Of a stretch of 52,375 nt of DNA, positions 1 to 10,300 are shown piece by piece; position 1 is the first letter of the stretch; each line of letters begins with the position of its first letter. A model generated the notes under the pieces. That model was not told the origin of the DNA and did no database searches. It saw only the letters and a program-made list of their open reading frames with translations. The stretch is from NCBI GenBank assembly GCA_017645305.1, contig JAGCPD010000052.1, positions 1 through 52,375 of the forward strand, read 5' to 3'. The stretch comes from Bacteroidaceae bacterium. Lineage in GTDB: Bacteria > Bacteroidota > Bacteroidia > Bacteroidales > Bacteroidaceae. The position numbers and the translations under genes were made by a program.

Positions 1-264
1 CTGCTCGCCTGTGCGAAGATAGAAAAGGATGTAATAATCTGTGTGGCCTGATTGTTGAGGACGCTCGTGGAGCCAAGTTGAGAAGAGGGTGAGGAACTCT
101 TCGTCTGTCTCGTTCTCTTGCTTAAGTTCTACGGCTTCGAAACCGTCGTTGTTGGCCAGATAGTCCACTTCGTCCGGGCTGAAGATGCGCTTGCCCTTTA
201 CCTTGAGTTGTTCGATGTACTTGTGGAATTCTGGCTGGTTGGTTGCGAGTACTGTTGTTATCAT
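1..264 (-). CDS. Hypothetical protein, partial (3' end outside the window)
   Basis: An uninterrupted reading frame runs from an ATG at 264 to the left edge (88 codons, no stop). It begins MITTVLATNQPEF and continues with acidic, helix-prone sequence containing FSPDEVDYLANNDGFEAVEL and DEEFLTLFSTWL. I do not recognise the family; the visible part has no signal peptide or membrane segment, so a cytosolic protein is likely. It starts 19 nt after the sigma factor stop codon on the same strand, so the two are probably co-transcribed and it may be a functional partner of that sigma factor, but nothing visible shows this. Codon use and GC content match the sigma gene. Confidence 0.6.
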   Translation of the reverse strand, partial: MITTVLATNQPEFHKYIEQLKVKGKRIFSPDEVDYLANNDGFEAVELKQENETDEEFLTLFSTWLHERPQQSGHTDYYILFYLRTGEQ

Positions 265-283
265 ATCTATCTCTATTTTGTTA

Positions 284-898
284 TTAAAGTTGGATTCCTA
301 TTGCGCGAAGTTTTCGGATGGATTTTTTCCGGATTTGGCAGACGCGTTCCCTGCTCAGTCCCAGGCTTTCGCCCATCGCATCGAGTGTCATTTCCGGCTG
401 GCCGTTGATGCCGAAGGTGTGTTCGATGATGAATCTCTCACGTTCGCCGAGCATGCTGAGTGCCCGATTCGTTTCGGCAGAGGCTGTCTCGCCAGCAGGA
501 GCAATAAGGGTGTCAGGAGAAGGGAGTTCGTCGAAGAATTGGCGCGAGTTGTGTCTTTGTTCTTCGGCAAGGGCGCGCAGAATCCCTTCGCGAATCCACC
601 AGACGGCATAGGAGATGAACTTGTAGCCGCGCGTCTCGTCGAACTTCTCGGCTGCTCTGATAAGCCCCATATTGCCCTCGTTGATGAGGTCGGGCAGAGA
701 GAGTCCCTGGTCTTTGTACTGATTGGCGACAGTAACTACAAAGCGGAGGTTGGCTTTCACCAGTTTTTCAAGGGCAACGCGGTCGCCTGCATGCATCTTC
801 TTCGACAACTCAATCTCTTCTTCCGCAGAAAGACGGGGTTCACGACTGATTTCCTGAAGATACTTTTCGAGTGATAAAGTTTTGTTTTTTTTCATCAT
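284..898 (-). CDS. Compact sigma-70 family RNA polymerase sigma factor lacking region 3
   Basis: A 204-residue cytosolic sigma factor that should direct RNA polymerase to a promoter subset. Residues 8-40 resemble region 1.2 (LEKYLQEISRE). Residues 48-115 are a near-complete region 2 close to Bacteroidetes RpoD (LPDLINEGNMGLIRAAEKFD, FISYAVWWIR). Residues 145-199 are region 4, with the helix-turn-helix LSRERVCQIRKKSIRKLR. The roughly 70-residue region 3 that joins them in the ~285-residue primary sigma factor is replaced by a short linker (about 116-143). The region 2 match makes it a group 2-like relative of RpoD rather than an ECF factor. Two ATG codons lie side by side (898 and 895). No clear TAnnTTTG box was found upstream. 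A partial gene follows after 19 nt. Confidence 0.9.
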   Translation of the reverse strand: MMKKNKTLSLEKYLQEISREPRLSAEEEIELSKKMHAGDRVALEKLVKANLRFVVTVANQYKDQGLSLPDLINEGNMGLIRAAEKFDETRGYKFISYAVWWIREGILRALAEEQRHNSRQFFDELPSPDTLIAPAGETASAETNRALSMLGERERFIIEHTFGINGQPEMTLDAMGESLGLSRERVCQIRKKSIRKLRAIGIQL

Positions 899-948
899 AT
901 ATAAGAGGGTTTGTTAGGATGTCCCCCCATATATATATTTATACGATA

Positions 949-997
949 GAAAAAATATAAAAACGGCGTTTTCGCAATTTAATGTGCAAAAACGCCG
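949..997 (-). terminator. Rho-independent terminator of the WYL/nuclease operon
   Basis: Inverted repeat CGGCGTTTTCGCA (964-976) / TGCAAAAACGCCG (985-997) with an 8-nt loop and one mismatch. Read on the minus strand the stem is followed by a long T/A-rich tract (963 down to 949), as expected for an intrinsic terminator about 70 nt downstream of the nuclease stop codon. The rest of the 899-1064 gap is AT-rich and shows no gene. Confidence 0.75.
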
Positions 998-1064
998 CAG
1001 AAGCTAAAAGGAAAATTCCTCTATTTTCTAATTATCGCAAAAACGCTACTAACAAAGTGTATGA

Positions 1065-1868
1065 TTACAAGAAATATCTTCTTTTGAATTCTTCTATATA
1101 CTTTGATGAAGAAATATCTTCTAACATATCGTTATAATGTAAAGCCTCAAACGCCATATTCTTCCAATCTATTTGAATTAGAAATTCTCTGATTCTGCTT
1201 TGGCATTTAATGGCTTCTTCATCAATTATTCTCTTCAGCTTTTTGTATTTCTCTTTATCTTTTGCGCTTTCCATCTCTTCAATAAAGACATCTGGCATTG
1301 ACCATGTTACGCTTTGCAAAACTATAGGAGTTTTATCTTTTTCATGCTTTCTCCATATCGCCATGAGGTGCCTACAAAGTTGAGAAACATTATAATACTT
1401 GAACTCTTGTGCATCTTTCAAAAGTTTATACCATGCATCCTTATCTTCATTTGGTACATCGTAATATTCCTTATTAAAGTAAGACTCCCTGAGATGCTCG
1501 TTCTTAGAATAATAAGGCTCTAGAAATTTACTCTCAACATATATGATCTTTCCATCTCTTTTGTATGATACATCGATATTGGCTTTCAGGCCTCCATTGC
1601 ATTTCAATGGTTTTGCGACCTTATCCTCAAAAGTCAAATCCTCTATCTTGCCCAGTGAATTTAGAATCATGTAATAATTCACAGCCAAGCCTGTTGAAGA
1701 ATTAATTTGTTTGTATTCATCTGGATTGCTCTGCCCATCTCCAGCTAGCAGAATACTTTCCTTTTTTTTATCCAGTTCTATTATTGGCTTAACATAAGTT
1801 ACGGCTTTTTCTATTGTCTGTATTCCTTTTTTATTATAAACTACTACTAATTGTTTTGTAAAATCCAT
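1065..1868 (-). CDS. Putative PD-(D/E)XK restriction-like endonuclease
   Basis: A 267-residue protein without signal peptide or membrane segments. The core near residues 93-116 (GLKANIDVSYKRDGKIIYVE then SK) has the PD-(D/E)XK arrangement: D99 at the start of a strand, then E112-x-K114 at the end of the next. Upstream, residues 57-70 (SSTGLAVNYYMIL) resemble the conserved N-terminal motif of the Bacteroidetes PGN_0703-type putative restriction endonucleases, to which I tentatively assign it. The gene is clearly more AT-rich than the sigma gene or the surface operon, suggesting horizontal acquisition. It starts 6 nt after the stop of a WYL-domain regulator and ends before a strong terminator, so the two form a closed operon. 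No methyltransferase is visible, so self-protection, if needed, must come from elsewhere or the target is modified or foreign DNA. Confidence 0.65.
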   Translation of the reverse strand: MDFTKQLVVVYNKKGIQTIEKAVTYVKPIIELDKKKESILLAGDGQSNPDEYKQINSSTGLAVNYYMILNSLGKIEDLTFEDKVAKPLKCNGGLKANIDVSYKRDGKIIYVESKFLEPYYSKNEHLRESYFNKEYYDVPNEDKDAWYKLLKDAQEFKYYNVSQLCRHLMAIWRKHEKDKTPIVLQSVTWSMPDVFIEEMESAKDKEKYKKLKRIIDEEAIKCQSRIREFLIQIDWKNMAFEALHYNDMLEDISSSKYIEEFKRRYFL

Positions 1869-1874
1869 AATTCT

Positions 1875-2783
1875 TTATTTATAAAAGTTAAACATGTTGT
1901 TAATTCTCTTCTTCATTTCTTCTTTCAATTCATCCGGCTCCAGCACCTCTATCTTCTCCCCCATTGCTAATAGTTGGCTGATGAGCTCTGGGGTTATACA
2001 TAATCTGTAGGAGAACTCCGCATATTCTCTGTATTTGGAACGACCTTCTGATTGGCTTTTGTGGAGCGGAGTAGAACGGAGATAGTCTGCCTGAATGCCG
2101 TAAGCTCGGATTTTGACATTTCTGACGCGCAAGTCCTTGTTAACATAAACACCCACGACATCGGCAAAGTACTTCTTGGCATCAAAATTCTTAGGCAGTT
2201 CAAAACTATTTGAAAGCATTTTTAAGTCAAGAATACGGTCTAATGCAATGGTGCGTAGACCCTCCTTTTCCTTGATATAACCGAGAAGATACCAACGGCG
2301 ATTGAAAACCTTCAAAACATAAGGTTGGATATGAAACTCTTGCAAATGCTCTTCTTGCTCGCTTTCATAACGCTGATAACCAACTCTCAGTTCAACATTC
2401 TTCTGCATTGCCTTCATGATAGTATTCAGAAAAGCCGTACCCCGAGGAATCTCTTCCAATAGGATTCTATCCTTCATGCAGTTGAAAGCCACGAAGCCCT
2501 TGGGAATACTGAACTTACTCAACAACCATTTGGCTGGTTTGTTCTCTTCCAGAACCTCTGGATTCTTCACATAATAGACATTCTTAGAGCGGTCGCACGC
2601 AATCTCTACGCCAAACATCTCCTTGATGCCCTTCCTATATTCATGGAATGTACGAAGTGGCAAAGGACCATCAGACGAAGGGTTATTTACCCAAAAGAGA
2701 TCAATAAACTCAAAGGGAAGCGGACCGTCCTTAAGCAACAAGTCAAGGAGCCAGATGTATTTGTAATAGGTTTTGCTTATCAT
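1875..2783 (-). CDS. WYL-domain transcriptional regulator
   Basis: A 302-residue cytosolic regulator. The N-terminal ~70 residues form a winged-helix-like region (LPLRTFHEYRKGIKEMFGVE, then a strand NVYYV). The middle holds the WYL domain, with the ligand-binding signature RRWYLLGY at 162-169 and an LDRI motif at 181-184, followed by a C-terminal WCX-like region. I start it at the ATG at 2783 rather than the upstream in-frame TTG at 2810, because a TATCTTTG promoter box at 2820-2827 would place the transcription start near 2813. WYL regulators of this layout (CapW, BrxR families) often repress anti-phage operons. It is the first gene of a two-gene operon with the nuclease and is preceded by repeated operator-like sites, consistent with autoregulation (inference). 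Confidence 0.88.
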   Translation of the reverse strand: MISKTYYKYIWLLDLLLKDGPLPFEFIDLFWVNNPSSDGPLPLRTFHEYRKGIKEMFGVEIACDRSKNVYYVKNPEVLEENKPAKWLLSKFSIPKGFVAFNCMKDRILLEEIPRGTAFLNTIMKAMQKNVELRVGYQRYESEQEEHLQEFHIQPYVLKVFNRRWYLLGYIKEKEGLRTIALDRILDLKMLSNSFELPKNFDAKKYFADVVGVYVNKDLRVRNVKIRAYGIQADYLRSTPLHKSQSEGRSKYREYAEFSYRLCITPELISQLLAMGEKIEVLEPDELKEEMKKRINNMFNFYK

Positions 2784-2819
2784 GTACGTTTTCGATTCAA
2801 TTTTTACCAAATCTGCTCA

Positions 2820-2827
2820 CAAAGATA
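2820..2827 (-). promoter_or_regulatory. Bacteroidales -7 box for the WYL/nuclease operon
   Basis: TATCTTTG on the minus strand matches TAnnTTTG. A GTTG stretch about 20 nt upstream (near 2848-2851) may be the -33 element. It predicts a short leader of about 30 nt to the ATG at 2783. Confidence 0.6.
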
Positions 2828-2834
2828 AGGAATT

Positions 2835-2894
2835 CGGCTCAAATTTGCAACAAAAATGAGCCGATTTGTTGTGCAGGATGAGCCGATTTGTTGT
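2835..2894. promoter_or_regulatory. Repeated operator-like sites upstream of the WYL regulator
   Basis: The 17-mer ATGAGCCGATTTGTTGT occurs twice, at 2856-2872 and 2878-2894, exactly 22 bp apart (about two helical turns). A third half-site, CGGCTCA at 2835-2841, is inverted relative to TGAGCCG at 2857-2863. The cluster covers the -33 region of the WYL promoter, the expected place for a repressor operator. Just beyond it, 2901-2925 holds tandem GCGTAAA/GCGTA units of unknown role. Confidence 0.55.
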
Positions 2895-2941
2895 AATTGA
2901 GCGTAAAGCGTAAAGCGTAGCGTATCATAAAAATAGGATAC

Positions 2942-2980
2942 ACAGATAGCCCCACCCTCTCAGGCGGGGCTGTCTGTTTT
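2942..2980 (+). repeat. Stable orphan hairpin followed by TTTT
   Basis: Twelve-base-pair stem ACAGATAGCCCC (2942-2953) / GGGGCTGTCTGT (2966-2977), with one T-G wobble and a 12-nt loop, then TTTT. It looks like an intrinsic terminator on the plus strand, but no plus-strand gene precedes it, so it may be a dispersed palindromic element. The rest of the 2811-3227 gap holds only the promoters and repeats listed here. Confidence 0.5.
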
Positions 2981-3156
2981 ATAGCATTAGCCACAGAAGT
3001 ACCAGTGTCCGGGAAGGTGAGAAAAGAGTGGTTAGGGGAAGTTGATTTACAGCTATATGAAGATGAGTGAAAGTATAAGAAACTTGATGAAAAAGGCTCG
3101 AAACAAGCTAAAATATGAAAAATGTGCGTTTTTTCAAACATTTTTTTATAATTGCA

Positions 3157-3186
3157 TTGAAAATAGCAGATTTTTCTGTAAATTTG
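3157..3186 (+). promoter_or_regulatory. Promoter of the surface-protein operon (-33 TTG / -7 TAAATTTG)
   Basis: TTG at 3157-3159 and TAAATTTG at 3179-3186 are separated by 19 bp, matching the Bacteroidales TTG-N19-21-TAnnTTTG promoter. The first start codon (3228) lies about 35 nt after the expected transcription start. Confidence 0.7.
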
Positions 3187-3227
3187 TAGAAGATAAGCAA
3201 TTAAAACCGACATTTCGGAAGAAAAAT

Positions 3228-3428
3228 ATGGAAGAAATAATGAAAACAGACTACTTGAAACCTGCAATGGTGATTGTTTCCATACAAGAAAAACACCATA
3301 TTCTCAGTGGCAGCGAAGGAGGCAGAGGCGTCAGTGCCACAGCCTCCGGATATGACGAAGATTTGGAAGGAGGCTTCTCACAGGGCGGAAGCGGTGTCAA
3401 AAAATATAACCCGACAGAAGAATGGTAA
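3228..3428 (+). CDS. Small Gly/Ser-rich peptide, first gene of the surface operon
   Basis: A 66-residue peptide (ATG 3228; an in-frame ATG at 3240 is equally possible and would give 62 residues starting MKTDYLKPAMVIV). An N-terminal conserved-looking segment (LKPAMVIVSIQEKHHILSGS) is followed by a Gly-, Ser- and acid-rich tail (GGRGVSATASGYDEDLEGGF, then SQGGSGVKKYNPTEEW). Short peptides with this layout are common in Prevotella, but I know no defined function. The frame extends further upstream to 3042, but that part covers the promoter and is unlikely to be translated. It ends 2 nt before the fimbrillin ATG, so the three surface genes form one operon. A leader-like or secreted peptide is conceivable (inference); no cysteine is present. 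Confidence 0.7.
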   Translation: MEEIMKTDYLKPAMVIVSIQEKHHILSGSEGGRGVSATASGYDEDLEGGFSQGGSGVKKYNPTEEW

Positions 3429-3430
3429 AC

Positions 3431-4318
3431 ATGGATTTCAAGACTATAGCTGGCATTGCATCTGGACTCTGCCTTTTTTCCTGTATCGTACTGACCTCCT
3501 GCTCCTCTGATGCGGAAGAGCCGGGTGACAACAGAAAGTTGCGGCAATTGACGATTGCCGAAGTCCCCCTCACCAGAGCGACTCTCACAGACAACACCAA
3601 TACGCTGGGAGCATCATGGAATGCGGATGACAAGGCGACGTACTTCAACCTGAGTTCCTTCAGGGCAGACAATATGGACTCCGGGGAACTTACGGCCGTC
3701 TCGTCCGCTGCCACTTCAACATTCACGGGTTCAGTCATATGCACAACCGGCGACAACCTGGCACTTTTCTACCCCGCAACGAATCCAACGTATTTGGGGA
3801 GCGACAGAGGCAAGTTCTCCATCAATCTGGACAACCAAAAAGGAACACTCCAAGATGTGGCTGAGCATTACCATTATACCTATGGTGTAGGGACAGTGAC
3901 ATCTGTAACGGAAAATACGGCCGATGCCACCATCTCCTCGATGAAGTCGTTGCTTGCCGTGTGCAAGTTCACGTTCAACGACGGCTCCAGCACCATTCCC
4001 GTGGAGACACTGGAAATCCGCTATGCAGATAACGATCCACAATACGGATTATCCATACTTGGATATCCGCTGACCGGTACGGTGACACCTGCCGTCGATG
4101 CCGGCAGCGTGGTTGCAACTGCAACATCCGCGATGAACAATCCTCTCACCATCAACTGTGAAACATCCGACGTTGTCTATGCGGCACTGTTCCCCGTAGA
4201 GAACCAAGACTTCCACTTCACAGTGACGAACGGCAGCGGCACCTATACCGGCACAGCACGTGCCTCCCTGAGGGAAGGAAAATACTACCGCGTGAACCTC
4301 ACATTGACAAAAGAATAA
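3431..4318 (+). CDS. Fimbrillin-family lipoprotein
   Basis: A 295-residue predicted surface lipoprotein. The N terminus has a hydrophobic signal segment ending in the lipobox VLTSC with C24 as the lipidation site. The sequence after it (LTIAEVPLTRATLTDN, then GASWNADDKATYF) is typical of fimbrillin (FimA/Mfa-like) proteins, where an Arg next to the early strand (here PLTRA) is the usual cleavage point for Arg-gingipain-type maturation. The rest is beta-rich with Thr/Asn/Gly turns, including the late motif YAALFPVENQ, and ends EGKYYRVNLTLTKE, as fimbrillin C-terminal domains do. I prefer the ATG at 3431 over 3422, which would overlap the preceding gene. A giant secreted protein starts 12 nt downstream, so this may be an anchor or tip subunit for it (inference). 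Confidence 0.8.
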   Translation: MDFKTIAGIASGLCLFSCIVLTSCSSDAEEPGDNRKLRQLTIAEVPLTRATLTDNTNTLGASWNADDKATYFNLSSFRADNMDSGELTAVSSAATSTFTGSVICTTGDNLALFYPATNPTYLGSDRGKFSINLDNQKGTLQDVAEHYHYTYGVGTVTSVTENTADATISSMKSLLAVCKFTFNDGSSTIPVETLEIRYADNDPQYGLSILGYPLTGTVTPAVDAGSVVATATSAMNNPLTINCETSDVVYAALFPVENQDFHFTVTNGSGTYTGTARASLREGKYYRVNLTLTKE

Positions 4319-4330
4319 AAACCTACCGAC

Positions 4331-7300
4331 ATGAAAACCCGGCAACTCTTCCGTGCGATAGCCATCGTACTGGTGGCATTGATGGCAGGCTTCCTGCCAT
4401 CGCGAGCTTATAACTCCAACTGGAAATACACCGCTACGGCGAAAGACGAAGGCCGGGATTCGGACGGAGGAAGCTATACTTTCCGATATGACAGCGAGAG
4501 CACAAAGTCCGAAATCATGGGCTTCAAGACCTACTACAGGTTCGATGCCAGCAAGCACATATACAAGTGGAACTGGGACATCAAGGTCAACTTCGGAACC
4601 ATCGATAACAACAATTCCACCGATATCATCGTGACTATCGAGGATAATGACGGTATCAGGCGCACCATAGCGAAAGCCAACTTCGTGGGTTACAACAACC
4701 CTACGATAGAGCAGGCAGACCGGCCGGTCTTTATCAACCACATTTCATCAAGCGGAGATTTCAAGTACATGTTCACCCTGGAGTACCAGCCTACGCCCGA
4801 GGACCTGAGGGCTGGCATCAAACGCATATACATCCAGGGCTACACGAAGTGGAAGAACAACGGCCGAAACTTCCAGTACGAGCGCGACCTGGACATCTCC
4901 TCTTATAAGAACATGGTACCCGAATACAGCTGCGAGCTGGATGACGAGGGCAATTACCTCTTCCATGTGAACGGAACGCCCAAGGTGGACGGCAACAAGA
5001 AATACCTCGGGAAGTATTTCTACGGAAAGGTCAGCTACGGATACAGTAGCTATACCGACGAATGGAAGCGCTTCGACCTCACAGAAGAAAACCGCTCGGG
5101 CGGCACAGACGACAAGGCCGACTATACCTTCACCGTCCCGGTAAAGACCTATACGGCTCCACTAAGAATCGGGAAACTGGACTACACCGTTGACGTGAAG
5201 AGACACACCCAACTATATAACGGTGACGAGCACTACAAATACAGCCTCCCCTCTGCCACGGGCGACGCATACGGGGAAGGCATACTGTTCAAACCCTATA
5301 CCCGCGTGGATAAACTCACCGCAGAGTTCGACAAATGGAAAAAACAGAACGTTATCCAGTGGACTCGCAATATGAAGATGGCGGACTATGTCAACTACAA
5401 GAGGGTTGAGATAGACTGCCTGACAGACGGCTCATGGTATGTGCTGCGTTATGAGAAGGGGCAAAGCCCGAGCAGCTACGAGATTATCAAGGAAATCAGC
5501 GGCAACAGTACCAACCTCAAGGTGGAAGACAGCGACATTGACTACGACAAGGAATATGTCTATCGCGTGGTGTTCCTGCCTAAACTGTTGAAAGAAAAGT
5601 ATGCCGACAAGCTGGTGAACCTGCCGGGCGAATCGCAAACACACTCGAAGTACGACCTGTGGGAGGAATCGACAGTAAGCACCGTGATGGAAGTACCTAT
5701 CAAGCTGGCGCAGGACCGTTCAGACGATTCGGGCATCCACCTCACATGGGAGTACAATGTGCAGAAGTCGGGCTGCGAATGGCGCATCGACAAGCACCGT
5801 CTGGGGCAGAGCACATGGACTCCTGTCACCACTATCCCCATTGACACCAAGCAGAGTACGGCTTCCTATCTGGAAGAGGGCGGCTCGGTATGCGACTTGT
5901 ATGTTTATCGCATCATGGCGAAGATTAACGACAAGGAACTATTCTCAGACACTTTGGTCTGCAACATGCCTGCCGGTTCATACATCAGCGATGTGGAGGC
6001 TTCGACCGGCACGGAGGAGAAACACGTCGTCGTGAAGTGGAAGGTGGCCCGTCCAAGCGATGACGACATCTGGTTCCGCATCCTGCGACGGCCTATCGGC
6101 AGCAATGAGTGGACAGTCCTTGACAGTAACGTGCACGGGCACGAAACGGAATACTCCTACATTGATGACCGCGTGATGGCCGGTTCATACTATGAATATA
6201 CGGTGGAGGCCTATGGCGCGAAGTGCGACGAGCAGATGGTGAAGACCGACACCAAGACGGCTCCAGGCTTCTCGCAGGCACGCGGTACCATCACTGGCCA
6301 TATTGCATACGGCACAGGTACCGCCGTGAGCGGGGTCAGGGTGAACCTGGTGAAGTCCTCGGCCGACGAGGGTACCAGCCAGCCGCAGTTCCTCTCGCGT
6401 TTCATCGAGGGTGAGGGCAAGGGCCTGCAATGGACAGCTGATTCAGCGGAGTATGCCGGAAAGATAAGCGGAAAGCAGGCTCTGACACTGCAGATGTGGG
6501 TGCGCCCGCAGATTGACAACGATGCTGCCTTCAAACCTCTGCTGGTTCTCAACAACGTCATTGAGCTGGGTGCAAAAACCCTCAATGGCACAGACTACTA
6601 TCTCTATGCATACGATGCCACGAATCCGGCCAAACAGATATACGACTACCCGGAACTGAAGTTCGACAACTACGACTTCACCCATTTGGCCGCGACCTAT
6701 TCGGAAGGAAAATGGACGCTATATGCGGGTAACGACACACTGCACTCCGAAACCTTCGAGGCAGCAGACCAAAACTGGACTGCCACCTTCCAAGGCACCG
6801 GACAGCCCACAATGAGCATCGGCGGCAGTTATCGCCTCACTGAAGCGGGAGACTACCCGACGAGGCCCTTTGCAGGCTTCGTGGATGACATCCGCCTGTG
6901 GAAACGCGCCCTCACCGAAAAGGAAATCTATGCGAACTACAGCCGCATCCTGGGCGGTATGGAGGATGGACTCCTACTCTACTGGCCGCTGGACGAGGGC
7001 ATAAACGTGAAAGACTACGCCTTCGACGTAGCCCGGCAGGATGGACTCTACCTGTTGAACCACCCCGAGGTGGGCATCAACGCACGCCCGTCGGACATCG
7101 TTCCCAGCACCAAATACCTGGCTCTCTACGGTCTGACAGATGCGGAGGGTGACTACATCATCAGAGGCATCCCCTTCCAACAGGGAGGCACCAACTACAA
7201 ACTCGCTCCAGACTTGGGCATCCACGAATTCAATCCCAACACACGCTCGATGTTCATCAGCCCCACAAGCCTCACTGCCAACAACATAGACTTTGAGGAC

Positions 7301-10300
7301 GTGTCGTCGTTCCCTATGAGCGGACATATCTACTATGCCGGCACGAACATTCCCGTCGAGGACATACAACTCTTTGTGGACGGTGAACTGATGACAGGCA
7401 ACGGTGAGGTGAAAAAGACCGATAGCAACGGCTTCTACGAAATCTCCGTTCCCATAGGTGAACACTATGTGGAGGCCAAACTTGACGGACACAAGATGGT
7501 GGCAGGCGGACGCTTCCCCACCCAAGGCAATTTCAACTTCGACCGTGCCATGCAGTACGATTTTGCCGACTCCACACTGGTCAATTTCGTGGGCCGCGTT
7601 GATGGCGCATTACGCAACGACACGCTGGCCGTGGGCTTCGGCCTGTCGAAAAACAACATCGGCGTGGCCACCGTGCAACTGAAACTTAACAACGAGTCGT
7701 TCTCTTTCAACTGCCAGGATGACCACATCACCGATGCCACCACAGAACGTACTTGGGATAGCGACACCATCAGCATCAACAGTCACGCATGGACAGGCAC
7801 AGGCTACGATGCGAAGTACATTTACATCCGCACCGACTCGCTGACCGGTGAGTTCTCGGCCCTGCTGCCACCGTTGAACTACGTCACGAAGAGCATCCGC
7901 GTGAATAGCAACCCCGACATAGAGTTCAACTCGCTTCCACAAATCGACCTGACAAATGTCAAGAAGGAGGAGAAAGACTCTCTGAAACGCGCCTCGGAAC
8001 TGCAGGAAGGCGAAGCGAACCAATACTACACGTATAACACGAAGATGGTTAGCACGCACTATGCCACTCCGGAAGTCAGGATGTGGCAAAAGAACAGTGG
8101 TGCCGGATTCGGCGAACAGGAGTTGAGGGACTATAGCGTCAGCTCGACAGAGACGGCGAACATCACAGACATCTGGACACAACAAAAGGATGGCTCCGTG
8201 ACATACACCTATGGATTCCCTATCTTCAACCGCAGTACCAAATACACTTTCTGCCTGAGAGGATTCGAGGCATACGCGAACTACGACAGCGGGGAGGCCG
8301 TATGCGACACCATTCCCATGAACGGCCAGATTCTGACGATAGAGAACGAGATGAGCGACGATCAGAGCGTGGTGGCAAAGGTCATTGATTCCAATGCTAC
8401 CAACCTGAAGCCCGGCGATGTCTATAACCTGAAGAGTAACCAGCTGACACTGGACGAAGACGGCTGTAACGAGGTTACATTCACTACGGGACTGCCCAAC
8501 ATCACCGCCCCCTACACCCGCCAGTTTAACCTGTTCTACGAGCGTGACAAACGAACATACAACGGACCACAGATAAACGGTGTGGTGCTGGGCGAACTGA
8601 CTGACGGTAACAACTTCGTCACACAAGGTCCCGACATCGTTTCGATGGTATTGCGTGACCCGCCAGGCTCCAAGTCAAAGACAACATGGAGGACCGGCAC
8701 CATCCGCACAAAGATAGAAAACAAGACCAGGGCATGGTCTGCCACCGAGCAGTTCCAGTCAGAGCTTATCTGGGGGTCAAGGCTGATGCAAGGCGTGGGA
8801 ATGGGTGTCATGATTGTCACAACGAACGAGGTGAACACCATTGCCACTGTAGGTGAGAGAGGAACAGGCGAATGGCTCACCAAAAACTCCAATACCTGGG
8901 TACACACTACGGCAAACAATATCGCAACAAGCACTGGAATAAAATACGTGGGATCTGCCGGTGATGTGTATATCGGCACTTCGCACAACCTGATTATAGG
9001 CAACTGCCGCAAGGTGGGCTTCCACCGCGAGGCAGAGGGCATCGTGCTCGGACTGAAGGATGCCATCAGCATGAGCGACAGTATCAAGACAGGATTCGCC
9101 TACTCGCAATACGATATCATCAATACAATGATTCCCAAGTTGATAGACACACGCAACGCCCTGCTGGAATACAAGGACAGCACCGCTGCTGCCACCTATA
9201 AGAACATGACAGACCAGGATGTCTATCTCACATGGCTCACAAAAGATGACCCCAATTACGGTAAGGACTCCACATATGTATGGAAACAAGGCAAAAACGG
9301 AAGATCGCAGGACATGGTGCTATGCTATAACGAAGCCATAAGACAATGGAAAGAGACCATCGCATGGAACGAGAAAGACAAGGTGAAGGCCTTTAACGAT
9401 TATTCCAAGTTCTACAAGGAAAACCGATCTTTCGACGGAGGTACGTCATATTCCTACTCCGAGCGTAGAGATACAACCAAATCTGAGATCACTTCCGACA
9501 GTTATACCGCTACGGTATTAGGTTCCGTGAAACACAGGATAGGTGTGACAGCTGGTGCCTCGTTCGGTGCCAACTGGGAATTCAAGGCCGAAGGCAGTCG
9601 AAAATGGGTTGACGAGGATGGTGACTTCGACAAGAACGTTAGCTCATACGCCGAGTTCGACTACGAGATGAATGACGGCAATCCCGGCACGGATTTCACC
9701 GTGGATATCTACAAGTCGCCGGAAGACTGGAGCGATATCTTCCTGCTCAGGGGCGGCCAAAGCTACAACCCATACGAGGCAGAAGAGACAACCCTGTTCT
9801 ATGACACACTGAAGAACCACATCATTTCCTACGGCACACAACGGATGGAGCAGCCCATCATCTACATTAGTACAGACGGAAACGTGGGTGCGAAGAGTGC
9901 CGTGCAGACCGATGTGCCGTCGGGACAAAACGCTTTGTTCACCCTCCACCTGACCAACGGTACGAAAACAAATCAGGAAATACCACTCCTCTACACAATC
10001 GTCATTCCGGAGGATGCCAACACCCAAGGACTGGAAATCCTAATGGACGGCGTGATTGCCAACGGACGTAACGTCTTCATCAATCCGGGAGAGACCATCA
10101 AGAAGGTCATCACCGTGAGACAGACTGACCAAAGCGTACTGGACTACAACGACGTGAAAATACTGTTTGTATCGCAGTACCAGCCATTCGATATTCAGGA
10201 TGCAGTACGACTCAGTGTTCACTTCGCACCATCTTCTTCGCCCATTGACCTGGCTCTTGACGAGCCGGTGCTCAACATAGAGACCCTGGACAGGGATGGC

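Noticed and set aside
2942..2980. Terminator of a plus-strand gene
   Set aside because: The hairpin with TTTT has no plus-strand gene before it within the window, so it is listed as an orphan hairpin.
3042..3227. Upstream extension of the small-peptide frame (128 residues)
   Set aside because: The added segment spans the promoter at 3157-3186 and reads as AT-rich, low-quality protein sequence; the conserved-looking part begins at 3228-3240.
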